Shown in pieces: positions 1 to 5,191 of a DNA stretch of 5,191 nt. Position numbers and translations under genes: made by a program. Source of the stretch: Hyphomicrobiales bacterium (GTDB lineage Bacteria > Pseudomonadota > Alphaproteobacteria > Rhizobiales > Devosiaceae); contig WFOP01000114.1 in assembly GCA_015487985.1 (NCBI GenBank), forward strand, positions 1-5,191. Reading direction: 5' to 3'. Every line of letters starts with the position of its first letter. Within the stretch, counting starts at the first letter, position 1. The notes below the pieces were generated by a model. That model was not told the origin of the DNA. It did no database searches and saw only the letters and a list, made by a program, of their open reading frames with translations.

Positions 1-439
1 AAGAAAATTCCGTGATATTGCTGGATAAATTCACCAACAGCTCCCCCGAGTGCACTGTGCCCCCGTCGTTGATTACCACCACGTTGCCGCTCAGATGCAA
101 TATTCTGGTGGCGGGACGATAAACAGCCCGCTGACCGGTGGCCACCTGATTTTCACTTTGAATTTTTACATTACCGGTGGCCACAAATGTCTTTACATCG
201 GAAGTGCCCCCTTCCCCGTAATTCACCACAACCCTGTCGGCCCAGACTTTCAGGCCCGGCTGAGTAATCACCACATTACCAATAAATTCAGATTTTTTTT
301 CACTGTCACGCACCAAAAAACGATCGGCGGAAATTTCAGTTGTCTGGGTCACCTGGGCATTGGTTGCCACTGGCAACATCAAGAAAAAGCCCATGCCTGC
401 AACCAGTAAAATGCGAACAAAAGATGCAGAAATACTCAT
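1..439 (-). CDS. lptA: LptA, periplasmic lipopolysaccharide transport protein (3' part cut by window edge)
   Basis: LptA is the soluble periplasmic protein whose stacked beta-jellyroll (OstA-like) domains form the bridge carrying lipopolysaccharide from inner-membrane LptBFGC to outer-membrane LptDE. The reverse strand gives 146 residues before the left edge. They begin with a signal peptide: MSISASFVRI, a hydrophobic core at about residues 8-24, and a likely cleavage after TNA at residue 28. The mature part has the short repeating beta-strand pattern of the family: ISADRFLV (36-43), EFIGNVVI (51-58), VATGNVKI (86-93), LHLSGNVVV (114-122) and SGELLVNL (131-138). The ATG lies one base after the lptC stop. 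GGAGGAG at the end of lptC serves as ribosome binding site, which points to translational coupling. An A8 run on the coding strand (293-300) keeps the frame open. The C-terminus is missing. The family call is firm; it rests on motif recognition plus the neighbouring lptC. Confidence 0.9.
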   Translation of the reverse strand, partial: MSISASFVRILLVAGMGFFLMLPVATNAQVTQTTEISADRFLVRDSEKKSEFIGNVVITQPGLKVWADRVVVNYGEGGTSDVKTFVATGNVKIQSENQVATGQRAVYRPATRILHLSGNVVVINDGGTVHSGELLVNLSSNITEFS

Positions 440-440
440 T

Positions 441-1118
441 TTAGTTCACTCCTCCATCGCCGGCGACCACATAAACCGCCCGGGTGAAATCCCAACTGGC
501 TGCGCGCGCATCATAGAGCAAAGACTGTGCATTTATGATGGCGCCGTCTTCAAATTCCAATGTCACCGCACCGCGAGAATTCAGGGTCTGGCTCACCCAG
601 TCAATGCGTGTATCAACAAATACACCGCGCACCCCTTCAGAATCAGTGGAGCGCATAATACCGGGGATATTGATGCTTTGTTTTGTCAGGTCAAGTATGG
701 CGCTTTGGGCCTCGCCCCTCATTTGATAACCATCGGATTGTTCAATCACTATTCCGGCCTGTTCCAGATAAATGATATCGGTAGCGCTGGTTTGCACCCG
801 CGCAACTGCCGCCTCGATATTATAACGGGTGCCATCGGGTGTAATGCCGCCATATCGCGGTTTGTCGATCACCACCTGATCCTGCTCAATTCTAAGGCCG
901 CTGATACCATAATCCCTTGTCAGGTTCGTCAGGATTATCTGAACAACCAGAATACCGGTTACCAGCAGCCCGATCACCGGCACCGCCCAGCGCAAAACAG
1001 CCACAATGTCATTTCGCCGGTTAAGTTTTTGAAACTGCCGGCGGCGCATGGCCCCCTCGTTGGCAGGGTCTGTGTTCAAGTCGTTGTGGGGCGAGGCCGT
1101 TCTGAGCGGTGCGAACAT
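441..1118 (-). CDS. lptC: LptC, inner-membrane anchored lipopolysaccharide export protein
   Basis: LptC is a bitopic inner-membrane protein that receives lipopolysaccharide from the LptBFG transporter and hands it to LptA. From the chosen start the product has 225 residues: a basic cytoplasmic N-terminus (RRRQFQKLNRR, 25-35), one transmembrane segment at about 38-63, then a beta-strand-rich periplasmic domain containing the family-like stretches GTRYNIEAAVARV and AGIVIEQSDGYQMRGEAQ. The frame stays open upstream to 1232, but that part overlaps rnd and is probably not translated. I chose the ATG at 1118 because it lies 7 bases after the rnd stop and because codons 1-23 favour G or C at the third position. 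It has no clear Shine-Dalgarno. The ATG at 1049 has GAGG five bases upstream and would give a 202-residue protein, also a normal length. The identification is secure; the start is not. Confidence 0.87.
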   Translation of the reverse strand: MFAPLRTASPHNDLNTDPANEGAMRRRQFQKLNRRNDIVAVLRWAVPVIGLLVTGILVVQIILTNLTRDYGISGLRIEQDQVVIDKPRYGGITPDGTRYNIEAAVARVQTSATDIIYLEQAGIVIEQSDGYQMRGEAQSAILDLTKQSINIPGIMRSTDSEGVRGVFVDTRIDWVSQTLNSRGAVTLEFEDGAIINAQSLLYDARAASWDFTRAVYVVAGDGGVN

Positions 1119-1125
1119 TGCTGAA

Positions 1126-1740
1126 TCAGGAATGGGCAAAAATGTCTGTGTCTGCCCATCCGGCCAGATCCAGCGCCACACGGGTTGGCAGGAAGCCCAT
1201 ACTTTGTCTGGCCAGATCAAACCGCCCTTCACGCAATAACATCTGGTCCAGATGTCGTTTCAGGTCATGCAAAAAAAGTACATCGGAGGCGGCATATTCT
1301 GTTTGCGCCTTGCTCAATTCCTCACCCCCCCAATCCGAACTCTGCTGGGTTTTGGAAATTTCCTTGCCCAGCAATTCACGACACAGGTCTTTCAGACCAT
1401 GGCGATCCGTATAGGTGCGTGCAAGTTTTGATGCGATTTTAGTGCAATAAACCGGCCCGGCCATTTCTGAAAAATGATGTTGAAGCGCCGCCATATCAAA
1501 GCGGGCAAAATGAAAAATTTTGGTGACGTCCTGATCGGCAATCAGTTTTTTCAGATTGGGGGAATCCGTATGTCCGGGGGGGATTTGCACCACATCACAA
1601 TTCCCGTCACCGGGGGAAAGCTGCACAACGCACAGCCGGTCCCGGGTGGTTTTCAACCCCATGGTTTCGGTATCTATGGCCACCTCGCGTCCATAATTGT
1701 CCAGATTGGGTAAATCCCCCACAAATTGTCGAATGGCCAT
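1126..1740 (-). CDS. rnd: Ribonuclease D, short form with only the DEDDy 3'-5' exonuclease domain
   Basis: This 204-residue protein is a 3'-5' exoribonuclease of the DEDDy superfamily, the family that trims tRNA and other stable RNA 3' ends in the cytoplasm. All catalytic motifs are present. Exo I is DTETMGL with D23 and E25. Exo II is FHFARFDMAAL with D82. Exo III is YAASD with Y149 and D153. The QQSSDWG stretch (132-138) and the C-terminal LDLAGW...DIFAHS are also typical. E. coli RNase D (about 375 residues) carries two HRDC domains after the nuclease; this protein stops right after it, as I recall for many alphaproteobacterial homologues, so it is not a truncation. The ATG at 1740 was chosen because MAIRQFVGDL directly precedes the domain; GGAAAA about 9 bases upstream is a modest ribosome binding site. 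The longer frame to 1866 adds residues unlike the family. It is probably the first gene of the rnd-lptC-lptA operon. Confidence 0.92.
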   Translation of the reverse strand: MAIRQFVGDLPNLDNYGREVAIDTETMGLKTTRDRLCVVQLSPGDGNCDVVQIPPGHTDSPNLKKLIADQDVTKIFHFARFDMAALQHHFSEMAGPVYCTKIASKLARTYTDRHGLKDLCRELLGKEISKTQQSSDWGGEELSKAQTEYAASDVLFLHDLKRHLDQMLLREGRFDLARQSMGFLPTRVALDLAGWADTDIFAHS

Positions 1741-1780
1741 GATTGTTTTTTCCGTAAACTGATATTTGTAATTCAGTTGA

Positions 1781-1798
1781 TGCCACAAGCATGTGGCA
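1781..1798. repeat. Perfect inverted repeat, TGCCACA-AGCA-TGTGGCA
   Basis: Seven-base arms are exactly complementary around a 4-base centre. The site sits 41 bases upstream of the rnd start codon. It could be a dimeric operator or, if transcribed, a hairpin in the rnd leader. No T-run follows on either strand, so it does not look like an intrinsic terminator. I do not recognise the sequence as the site of a particular regulator. Confidence 0.5.
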
Positions 1799-1851
1799 AA
1801 GAAAAGGTGGTTCGGGCAGTTACCCGTTGTAAAAAAATGCACGCGGAAAAT

Positions 1852-1899
1852 CAGGGCATCATTCAAGGCCCTGCCCGCCCAAAATCTGCACCCAAAATC
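1852..1899. repeat. Small repeat cluster: 6-bp inverted repeat plus 9-bp direct repeat
   Basis: CAGGGC (1852-1857) and GCCCTG (1868-1873) are exact inverted arms around 10 bases. Directly after, CCCAAAATC occurs at 1878-1886 and again at 1891-1899, a 13-base period. The cluster ends about 70 bases before the GST-like gene. A regulatory role is possible, but the units are short and could be chance. Confidence 0.3.
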
Positions 1900-1967
1900 C
1901 CTGCTGGCAACCCGTGGCCAACAAAGCTAGTGTTATGGGATCCCGAGAACCAACAAGGACGCCTAAA

Positions 1968-2666
1968 ATGCTCACCCTGATCGTTTTTCCACCCGCCATG
2001 GGCCTGAAAAGTCCCAGTCCGTTTTCCATGAAGGCCATTGCGCTGATGCAAATGAGCGGGTTGAAATACAAAATCAAAGCCGGGGATCCGCGCAAGGCGC
2101 CAAAGAAAAAACTGCCCATTCTGATTGACGGGAACAAAACAATTCCCGATTCCACCCATATTCAGGCCTATCTTGAAAAGGAACTGGGGGTTGATTTCGA
2201 CAGTTGGATGAACCCTGAGCAAATGGCCATTGCGCAAAGTTTTCGCTGTCTGTGTGAAGACCATCTTTACTGGGTGGGGGTCTATGTGCGCTGGATTGAA
2301 AATGCAGATTATGCCAAAGCGGAATTTTTTGGCAAAGTTCCACCCCTCATGCGCAATTTTGTGTTTAACATGGTGCAAAAGCAGGTACGCACCGCGCTAT
2401 TCGGGCAGGGCATGGGGCGCCACACTTCAAAGGAAATCCACGCTTTTGGCGCAACTGATATCAAGGCAATAACGGATTTTCTGGGGGAGAAACCGTTCTT
2501 TTTCGGCGATACACCCGGCTCAATTGATGCGGTCATTTTTGCAACCCTCATCAATAATCTGGTGCCAAAAACACCCTTTCCGCCAGAAGGTTCCGTTAGA
2601 TCATACCCCAATCTGGTGGCCTATTGCGAACGATTTAACGAACGCTTTGATATGCCCGGGGTATAA
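1968..2666 (+). CDS. Metaxin/FAXC-like glutathione S-transferase family protein
   Basis: The 232-residue product has the two-part glutathione S-transferase fold: a thioredoxin-like N-terminal half (about 1-75) and an all-helical C-terminal half (about 84-230). Family marks in order are SPSPFSMK (15-22), KKLPILIDG with the cis-proline candidate P50, the glutathione gamma-glutamyl contact pair D61-S62, GQGMGRH (146-152), the helical signature KPFFFGDTPGSIDAVIF (175-191) and YPNLVAYCERF near the end. The GRH and FFGD..SIDA elements resemble eukaryotic FAXC/metaxin-like proteins and their bacterial relatives more than classical detoxifying GSTs. From memory, relatives have cysteine where S20 lies in SPFS. 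The ATG at 1968 is preferred because AAGGA lies 8 bases upstream and the domain begins at once; the frame is open back to 1914. No role is known to me. It could be a glutathione-dependent enzyme or a binding protein. It is transcribed alone, toward frmB. Confidence 0.8.
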   Translation: MLTLIVFPPAMGLKSPSPFSMKAIALMQMSGLKYKIKAGDPRKAPKKKLPILIDGNKTIPDSTHIQAYLEKELGVDFDSWMNPEQMAIAQSFRCLCEDHLYWVGVYVRWIENADYAKAEFFGKVPPLMRNFVFNMVQKQVRTALFGQGMGRHTSKEIHAFGATDIKAITDFLGEKPFFFGDTPGSIDAVIFATLINNLVPKTPFPPEGSVRSYPNLVAYCERFNERFDMPGV

Positions 2667-2695
2667 TTTTATCCGTTTATATTTCCGGTGAAACA

Positions 2696-3538
2696 TCAGG
2701 CCAGCGCCGCTGCATGGTGGCGCAGGTGCTCCTCGATAAAGGTTTGGATAAAATAATAGGAATGGTCATATCCCCTGTGGCGGCGCAGGGTCAGCTTTTG
2801 CCCGGAATCCTTGGCCGCCATTTCCAGCATTTCAGGATGCAACTGGGTTTGTAAAAACTGATCGGCCAGCCCCTGATCCACCAATATGTCGGCCGCACTA
2901 TGTTGAGCGCGCATCAACTCACTGGCATCGTGTCTTGCCCATACCAAGCGGTCGGCACCCAGGTAGTTTGAAAAAGCCTTTTCACCCCACGGGCATTGGG
3001 AAGGGGCACAAATGGGGGCAAAAGCGGACACGCTTTTATACAGTTCGGGGCGCTTCAGGTGCAGGGTCAGCGCGCCATGTCCCCCCATGGAATGGCCAAA
3101 AACCCCCTGCCGCGACAGATCAGCAACAAAATTTTCCGCAAGGATTTTTTGCAATTCCTCGGTCACATAGGTTTGCATATTGTATGCTCTGGCCCATGGT
3201 TCCTGTGTGGCATCCAGATAAAACCCCGCCCCGGTACCAAAATCCCAGTCCGCATCTTCCCCCTCAATGTTCTGCCCGCGCGGGGAGGTGTCAGGGGTGA
3301 CAAGGATCAACCCCAGTTCTGCCGCCATCCGTTGCGCCCCCGCCTTGATGACAAAGGTTTCTTCAGTACAGGTCAGGCCCGACAACCATGTCAACACCGG
3401 CAGGGGCGTGTTTTTTGCCCGAGCGGGCACAAAAACCCCAAAACGCATGGGACCGTTACAGACGCTGGACTGATGGGAATAAAACCCCTGCACGCCATTA
3501 AAACAGACCTGTTCCGAGAGTATTTTAATTTCGCTCAT
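2696..3538 (-). CDS. frmB: S-formylglutathione hydrolase (esterase D family)
   Basis: This cytoplasmic serine hydrolase splits S-formylglutathione into formate and glutathione, the second step of glutathione-dependent formaldehyde removal. The 280-residue length matches the family. It has an alpha/beta-hydrolase fold with LTWLSGLTCTEETF (49-62) near the oxyanion-hole region, the nucleophile elbow GHSMGG with S150, the acid in DQGLADQF (D226) and the histidine in GYDHSYYF (H259). These line up with the Ser-Asp-His triad of human esterase D. The ATG at 3538 follows the frmA stop by two bases, so the two genes are surely co-transcribed and probably translationally coupled; no strong Shine-Dalgarno is visible. 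The gene is also called fghA in alphaproteobacteria. The stop faces the GST-like gene across 29 bases that contain no hairpin plus T-run on either strand. Confidence 0.95.
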   Translation of the reverse strand: MSEIKILSEQVCFNGVQGFYSHQSSVCNGPMRFGVFVPARAKNTPLPVLTWLSGLTCTEETFVIKAGAQRMAAELGLILVTPDTSPRGQNIEGEDADWDFGTGAGFYLDATQEPWARAYNMQTYVTEELQKILAENFVADLSRQGVFGHSMGGHGALTLHLKRPELYKSVSAFAPICAPSQCPWGEKAFSNYLGADRLVWARHDASELMRAQHSAADILVDQGLADQFLQTQLHPEMLEMAAKDSGQKLTLRRHRGYDHSYYFIQTFIEEHLRHHAAALA

Positions 3539-3540
3539 GT

Positions 3541-4650
3541 CTAAAACACCACAACCGAACGAATGGATTTACCCGCATGCATCAGCTCAAACGCCTTGTT
3601 GATGTCGTCCAAAGGCATGGTGTGGGTAATCAAATCGTCAATATTGATTTTGCCATCCATATACCAGTCAACGATCTTTGGCACATCGGTGCGCCCCCGC
3701 GCGCCGCCAAAGGCTGTTCCGCGCCACACGCGACCGGTCACCAGTTGAAACGGGCGGGTGGAAATTTCCTTTCCCGCTCCGGCGACCCCGATTATCACGC
3801 TTTCGCCCCATCCCTTGTGGCAACATTCCAGCGCCTGGCGCATGGTTTCAACATTGCCGATACATTCAAAACTGTAATCCGCGCCGCCGCCGGTCATTTC
3901 CACCAGATGGGCGACAATATCGCCATTCAACGTTGCCGGATTGATAAAATCCGTCATCCCGAACTGGCGGGCGATGCCCTGGCGGTCAGGGTTCAGGTCG
4001 ACGCCGATAATCTTGTCGGCCCCCACCATCCTTGCCCCCTGAATGACGTTGAGGCCGATGCCGCCAAGGCCAAACACCACCACGTTGGCGCCGGGTTCGA
4101 CTTTTGCATCAAAGGCCACCGCGCCAACGCCGGTGGTCACCCCGCACCCGATATAACAAATTTGCTCAAATGGCGCGTCTTTGCGCACTTTGGCCAGCGC
4201 GATGTCCGGCAACACCGTATAATTGGAAAAAGTTGAACAGCCCATATAATGCAACACCGGCTGGCCCTTGTAACTCAGGCGCGAGGTGCCATCGGGCATC
4301 AGTCCCTGACCCTGTGTTGCGCGAATGGACTGGCACAGGTTGGTTTTAGGGTTGAGACAATACTCGCATTGCCGACATTCAGGGGTATAAAGCGGAATCA
4401 CATGATCACCGGGGGACAGCGAGGTTACCCCGGCTCCCACTTCGCGCACAATGCCCGCCCCTTCATGGCCCAGAACCACCGGGAACATGCCCTCGGGGTC
4501 TTCCCCGGACAGGGTAAACGCATCGGTGTGGCAAATGCCCGTGGCCTTGATTTCCACCAGCACCTCCCCCTGTTTTGGCCCCTCAAGGTCCAATTCAACA
4601 ATTTCAAGGGGTTTACCCGCCTCAAAAGCAACGGCTGCGCGTGTTTTCAC
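3541..4650 (-). CDS. frmA: S-(hydroxymethyl)glutathione dehydrogenase / class III alcohol dehydrogenase
   Basis: This zinc enzyme oxidises S-hydroxymethylglutathione, formed from formaldehyde and glutathione, to S-formylglutathione with NAD+. The same family reduces S-nitrosoglutathione. At 369 residues it is full length. Catalytic zinc ligands are C40, H62 (in GHEGAG) and C169 (in GCGVTTG). Structural zinc ligands are C92, C95, C98 and C106. The Rossmann motif is GLGGIG (194-199), with D218 positioned for the NAD ribose. R110 in [10 protein letters not shown] corresponds to R115 of human class III ADH, which marks glutathione-adduct specificity, and the C-terminal [14 protein letters not shown] is a class III hallmark. 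The start codon is GTG at 4650, supported by AAGGAGG five bases upstream. frmB follows after two bases. The gene is also called adhC, adhI or flhA in alphaproteobacteria. No frmR-type repressor gene is seen upstream; instead fhs lies divergently. Confidence 0.96.
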   Translation of the reverse strand: MKTRAAVAFEAGKPLEIVELDLEGPKQGEVLVEIKATGICHTDAFTLSGEDPEGMFPVVLGHEGAGIVREVGAGVTSLSPGDHVIPLYTPECRQCEYCLNPKTNLCQSIRATQGQGLMPDGTSRLSYKGQPVLHYMGCSTFSNYTVLPDIALAKVRKDAPFEQICYIGCGVTTGVGAVAFDAKVEPGANVVVFGLGGIGLNVIQGARMVGADKIIGVDLNPDRQGIARQFGMTDFINPATLNGDIVAHLVEMTGGGADYSFECIGNVETMRQALECCHKGWGESVIIGVAGAGKEISTRPFQLVTGRVWRGTAFGGARGRTDVPKIVDWYMDGKINIDDLITHTMPLDDINKAFELMHAGKSIRSVVVF

Positions 4651-4655
4651 CTGTT

Positions 4656-4662
4656 CCTCCTT
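4656..4662 (-). promoter_or_regulatory. Strong ribosome binding site AAGGAGG that fixes the frmA GTG start
   Basis: On the minus strand AAGGAGG is followed by AACAG and then GTG, a spacing of five bases. It is a near-perfect anti-16S match and decides the GTG at 4650 as the start. It is the strongest Shine-Dalgarno I see in the window. Confidence 0.9.
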
Positions 4663-4674
4663 ATTTAACCTGAC

Positions 4675-4700
4675 TATCCCGGATAAAATCTACCCCGGAT
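4675..4700. repeat. Tandem direct repeat of TATCCCGGAT / TACCCCGGAT upstream of frmA
   Basis: Two 10-base units at 4675-4684 and 4691-4700 differ at one base and start 16 bases apart. The first also forms the small palindrome TATCC-C-GGATA (4675-4685). They lie 25-50 bases upstream of the frmA start codon. They could be tandem operator half-sites or part of the leader. I know of no regulator with this site, and the units are short. Confidence 0.35.
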
Positions 4701-4802
4701 TTCAGCCTTATACCACCAGCTTTCTTTATTCACGCAGGCAACAAAACTCGCGCAATCCCCCAGCAAAAGCCCAACCAACAGATCATTTGGTGGATAAAAG
4801 CA

Positions 4803-4830
4803 ATTAAATCTGCTGTTTGACGCGAATCAA
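4803..4830 (-). promoter_or_regulatory. Candidate sigma-70-like promoter for frmA-frmB
   Basis: On the minus strand TTGATT (4830-4825) is followed after 16 bases by TTTAAT (4808-4803), four and five of six matches to the consensus -35 and -10. Transcription would start near 4796 and leave a leader of about 145 bases. The -35 overlaps the FNR-like palindrome, so a regulator bound there would compete with RNA polymerase. It is a pattern match only. Confidence 0.35.
4817..4830. promoter_or_regulatory. FNR/DNR-type (Crp-Fnr family) binding site candidate, TTGAC-GCGA-ATCAA
   Basis: The sequence matches nine of the ten fixed bases of TTGAT-N4-ATCAA, the site known for FNR, FnrL, FixK-like and DNR-type regulators. 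It lies in the frmA-fhs spacer, 167 bases from the frmA start and 54 bases before the fhs start. With equal base frequencies I would expect a match this good in under 1% of stretches this size, which is suggestive but not proof. It could act on either gene. Confidence 0.45.
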
Positions 4831-4865
4831 TTTGGAAATCGGCAACTTAGGACTAGTCTGTCAGC

Positions 4866-4871
4866 TATAAT
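4866..4871 (+). promoter_or_regulatory. Candidate -10 box TATAAT for fhs
   Basis: This is a perfect -10 hexamer ending 12 bases before the preferred fhs ATG. No good -35 lies 16-18 bases upstream (CAACTT at 17). If used, transcription would start at about 4877-4879 and the mRNA would be almost leaderless. That would exclude the alternative ATG at 4875 and cut into the GGGGAAC that would serve as ribosome binding site. Confidence 0.4.
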
Positions 4872-4883
4872 CATATGGGGAAC

Positions 4884-5191
4884 ATGTCATTGAAAACCGA
4901 TATTGAAATCGCCCGCAGTGCCCACCCAAAACCTATTTCTCAAATCGCTGAAAAACTTGGCATCAAGGATGCTGACCTTGAGCCTTACGGACGCATCAAG
5001 GCCAAATTGAGCGCAGATTTCATTGCTTCCCTTAACGACAGACCTGATGGCAAACTGATCCTTGTTACCGCCATCAGCCCCACCCCGGCGGGGGAAGGCA
5101 AAACCACCACTTCCGTTGGTCTGGGGGATGCGTTGAGCCTGTTGAATAAAAAGGCGGCCATTTGTCTGCGTGAACCCTCACTTGGCCCCTG
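4884..5191 (+). CDS. fhs: Formate-tetrahydrofolate ligase (N-terminal part, runs off window)
   Basis: The enzyme joins formate to tetrahydrofolate with ATP, giving 10-formyl-THF for purines, formyl-methionine and serine synthesis or for C1 assimilation. About 102 of the usual roughly 555 residues are visible. They start [13 protein letters not shown], typical of the family, then have the phosphate-binding loop [11 protein letters not shown] (66-76) and LREPSLGP (95-102), which leads into the conserved core. The frame is closed upstream by TAG at 4854-4856. Two in-frame ATGs exist: 4875 would add MGN and has no ribosome binding site; 4884 has GGGGA just upstream, though close, and fits the family N-terminus. 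The gene diverges from frmA-frmB, whose product formate is its substrate. The gene symbol ftfL is also used. Nothing in the visible part is broken. Confidence 0.94.
   Translation, partial: MSLKTDIEIARSAHPKPISQIAEKLGIKDADLEPYGRIKAKLSADFIASLNDRPDGKLILVTAISPTPAGEGKTTTSVGLGDALSLLNKKAAICLREPSLGP

Larger units (their letters stand above)
1741..1967. promoter_or_regulatory. Divergent intergenic region between rnd and the GST-like gene
   Basis: These 227 bases separate two divergent starts and should hold promoters for both the rnd-lptC-lptA operon and the plus-strand GST-like gene. I could not find a convincing -35/-10 pair on either strand. Both frames that run through it (extensions of rnd and of the GST-like gene) give sequence unlike their families, so I regard it as non-coding. 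It holds the short repeats listed separately: a perfect 7-bp inverted repeat at 1781-1798, a 6-bp inverted repeat at 1852-1873 and a 9-bp direct repeat at 1878-1899. I see no RNA gene. Confidence 0.4.

Noticed and set aside
293..300. A8 run on the lptA coding strand as a phase-variable tract
   Set aside because: The frame is intact, the run encodes plausible Glu-Lys-Lys-Ser, and an essential transport gene is an unlikely phase-variation target. One run alone is not evidence.
360..1124. 254-codon plus-strand open frame opposite lptC
   Set aside because: It is antisense to a well-supported lptC, its product is compositionally odd (many His, Ile, Asn) with no family resemblance, and no ribosome binding site is evident.
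1325..1331. G7 tract on the rnd coding strand as a frameshift site
   Set aside because: It encodes the family's conserved SDWGGEE stretch and the frame continues normally through exo III.
1741..1866. N-terminal extension of ribonuclease D (42 extra residues from 1866)
   Set aside because: The extension is rich in Phe, His and Cys and unlike the family; the ATG at 1740 begins directly before the exonuclease domain.
1863..2378. 171-codon minus-strand open frame opposite the GST-like gene
   Set aside because: The plus-strand frame here has clear GST-fold motifs; the reverse product has none.
2996..3544. 182-codon plus-strand open frame opposite frmB
   Set aside because: It is a shadow of frmB, whose catalytic triad is intact; there is no independent support.
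3577..4236. 219-codon plus-strand open frame opposite frmA
   Set aside because: It is a mirror of the strong frmA coding sequence; the product is His- and Ala-rich without domain marks.
4707..4712. TATAAG on the minus strand as a -10 for frmA
   Set aside because: The position 17 bases upstream is GCGTGA, and no -35-like hexamer occurs at a suitable distance.
4851..4858. GACTAGTC palindrome in the frmA-fhs spacer
   Set aside because: An 8-base palindrome alone is common by chance, and it does not extend or repeat.
1..5191. tRNA, rRNA, CRISPR array, insertion sequence, toxin-antitoxin or defence genes
   Set aside because: I looked on both strands and saw no cloverleaf, regularly spaced repeats, transposase motifs or small toxin-like gene pairs. 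The window is packed with housekeeping-type genes.

Overview
The window looks like ordinary chromosome from an alphaproteobacterium of roughly balanced base composition. Three things suggest this: the tight order ribonuclease D - lptC - lptA, which I recall as typical of that class; a ribonuclease D of about 200 residues that lacks C-terminal HRDC domains; and glutathione-dependent formaldehyde oxidation genes next to formate-tetrahydrofolate ligase. I cannot name a genus.

Left part (1-1740, minus strand): a compact RNA/envelope operon reading leftward, rnd (1740-1126), lptC (1118-441) and lptA (439 to beyond the left edge). Gaps are 7 and 1 bases, so co-transcription and translational coupling are likely. 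LptC and LptA form the periplasmic part of the Lpt bridge that moves lipopolysaccharide to the outer membrane. I would expect lptB just outside the left edge.

Middle (1741-2666): a 227-base spacer with several short inverted and direct repeats separates rnd from a divergent plus-strand gene at 1968-2666. This gene encodes a metaxin/FAXC-like glutathione S-transferase-family protein in which serine replaces the N-terminal cysteine I recall in many relatives. It runs convergently into frmB with only 29 bases between the stops and no visible intrinsic terminator.

Right part (2696-5191): a one-carbon module. frmA (4650-3541, GTG start behind a textbook Shine-Dalgarno) and frmB (3538-2696, two bases later) form a minus-strand operon that turns S-hydroxymethylglutathione into S-formylglutathione and then formate plus glutathione. 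Divergent from it, fhs starts at 4884 and leaves the right edge. It would attach the formate to tetrahydrofolate, so the three genes make a continuous formaldehyde -> formate -> 10-formyl-THF route. Their shared 233-base spacer carries an FNR/DNR-type palindrome (4817-4830), a tandem repeat close to frmA, and a perfect TATAAT just before fhs.

I see no RNA genes, insertion sequences, CRISPR arrays, prophage genes or clearly novel multi-gene system. The points most worth checking are the possible Crp/Fnr-type control of the C1 genes, the almost leaderless fhs promoter, and the FAXC-like protein.
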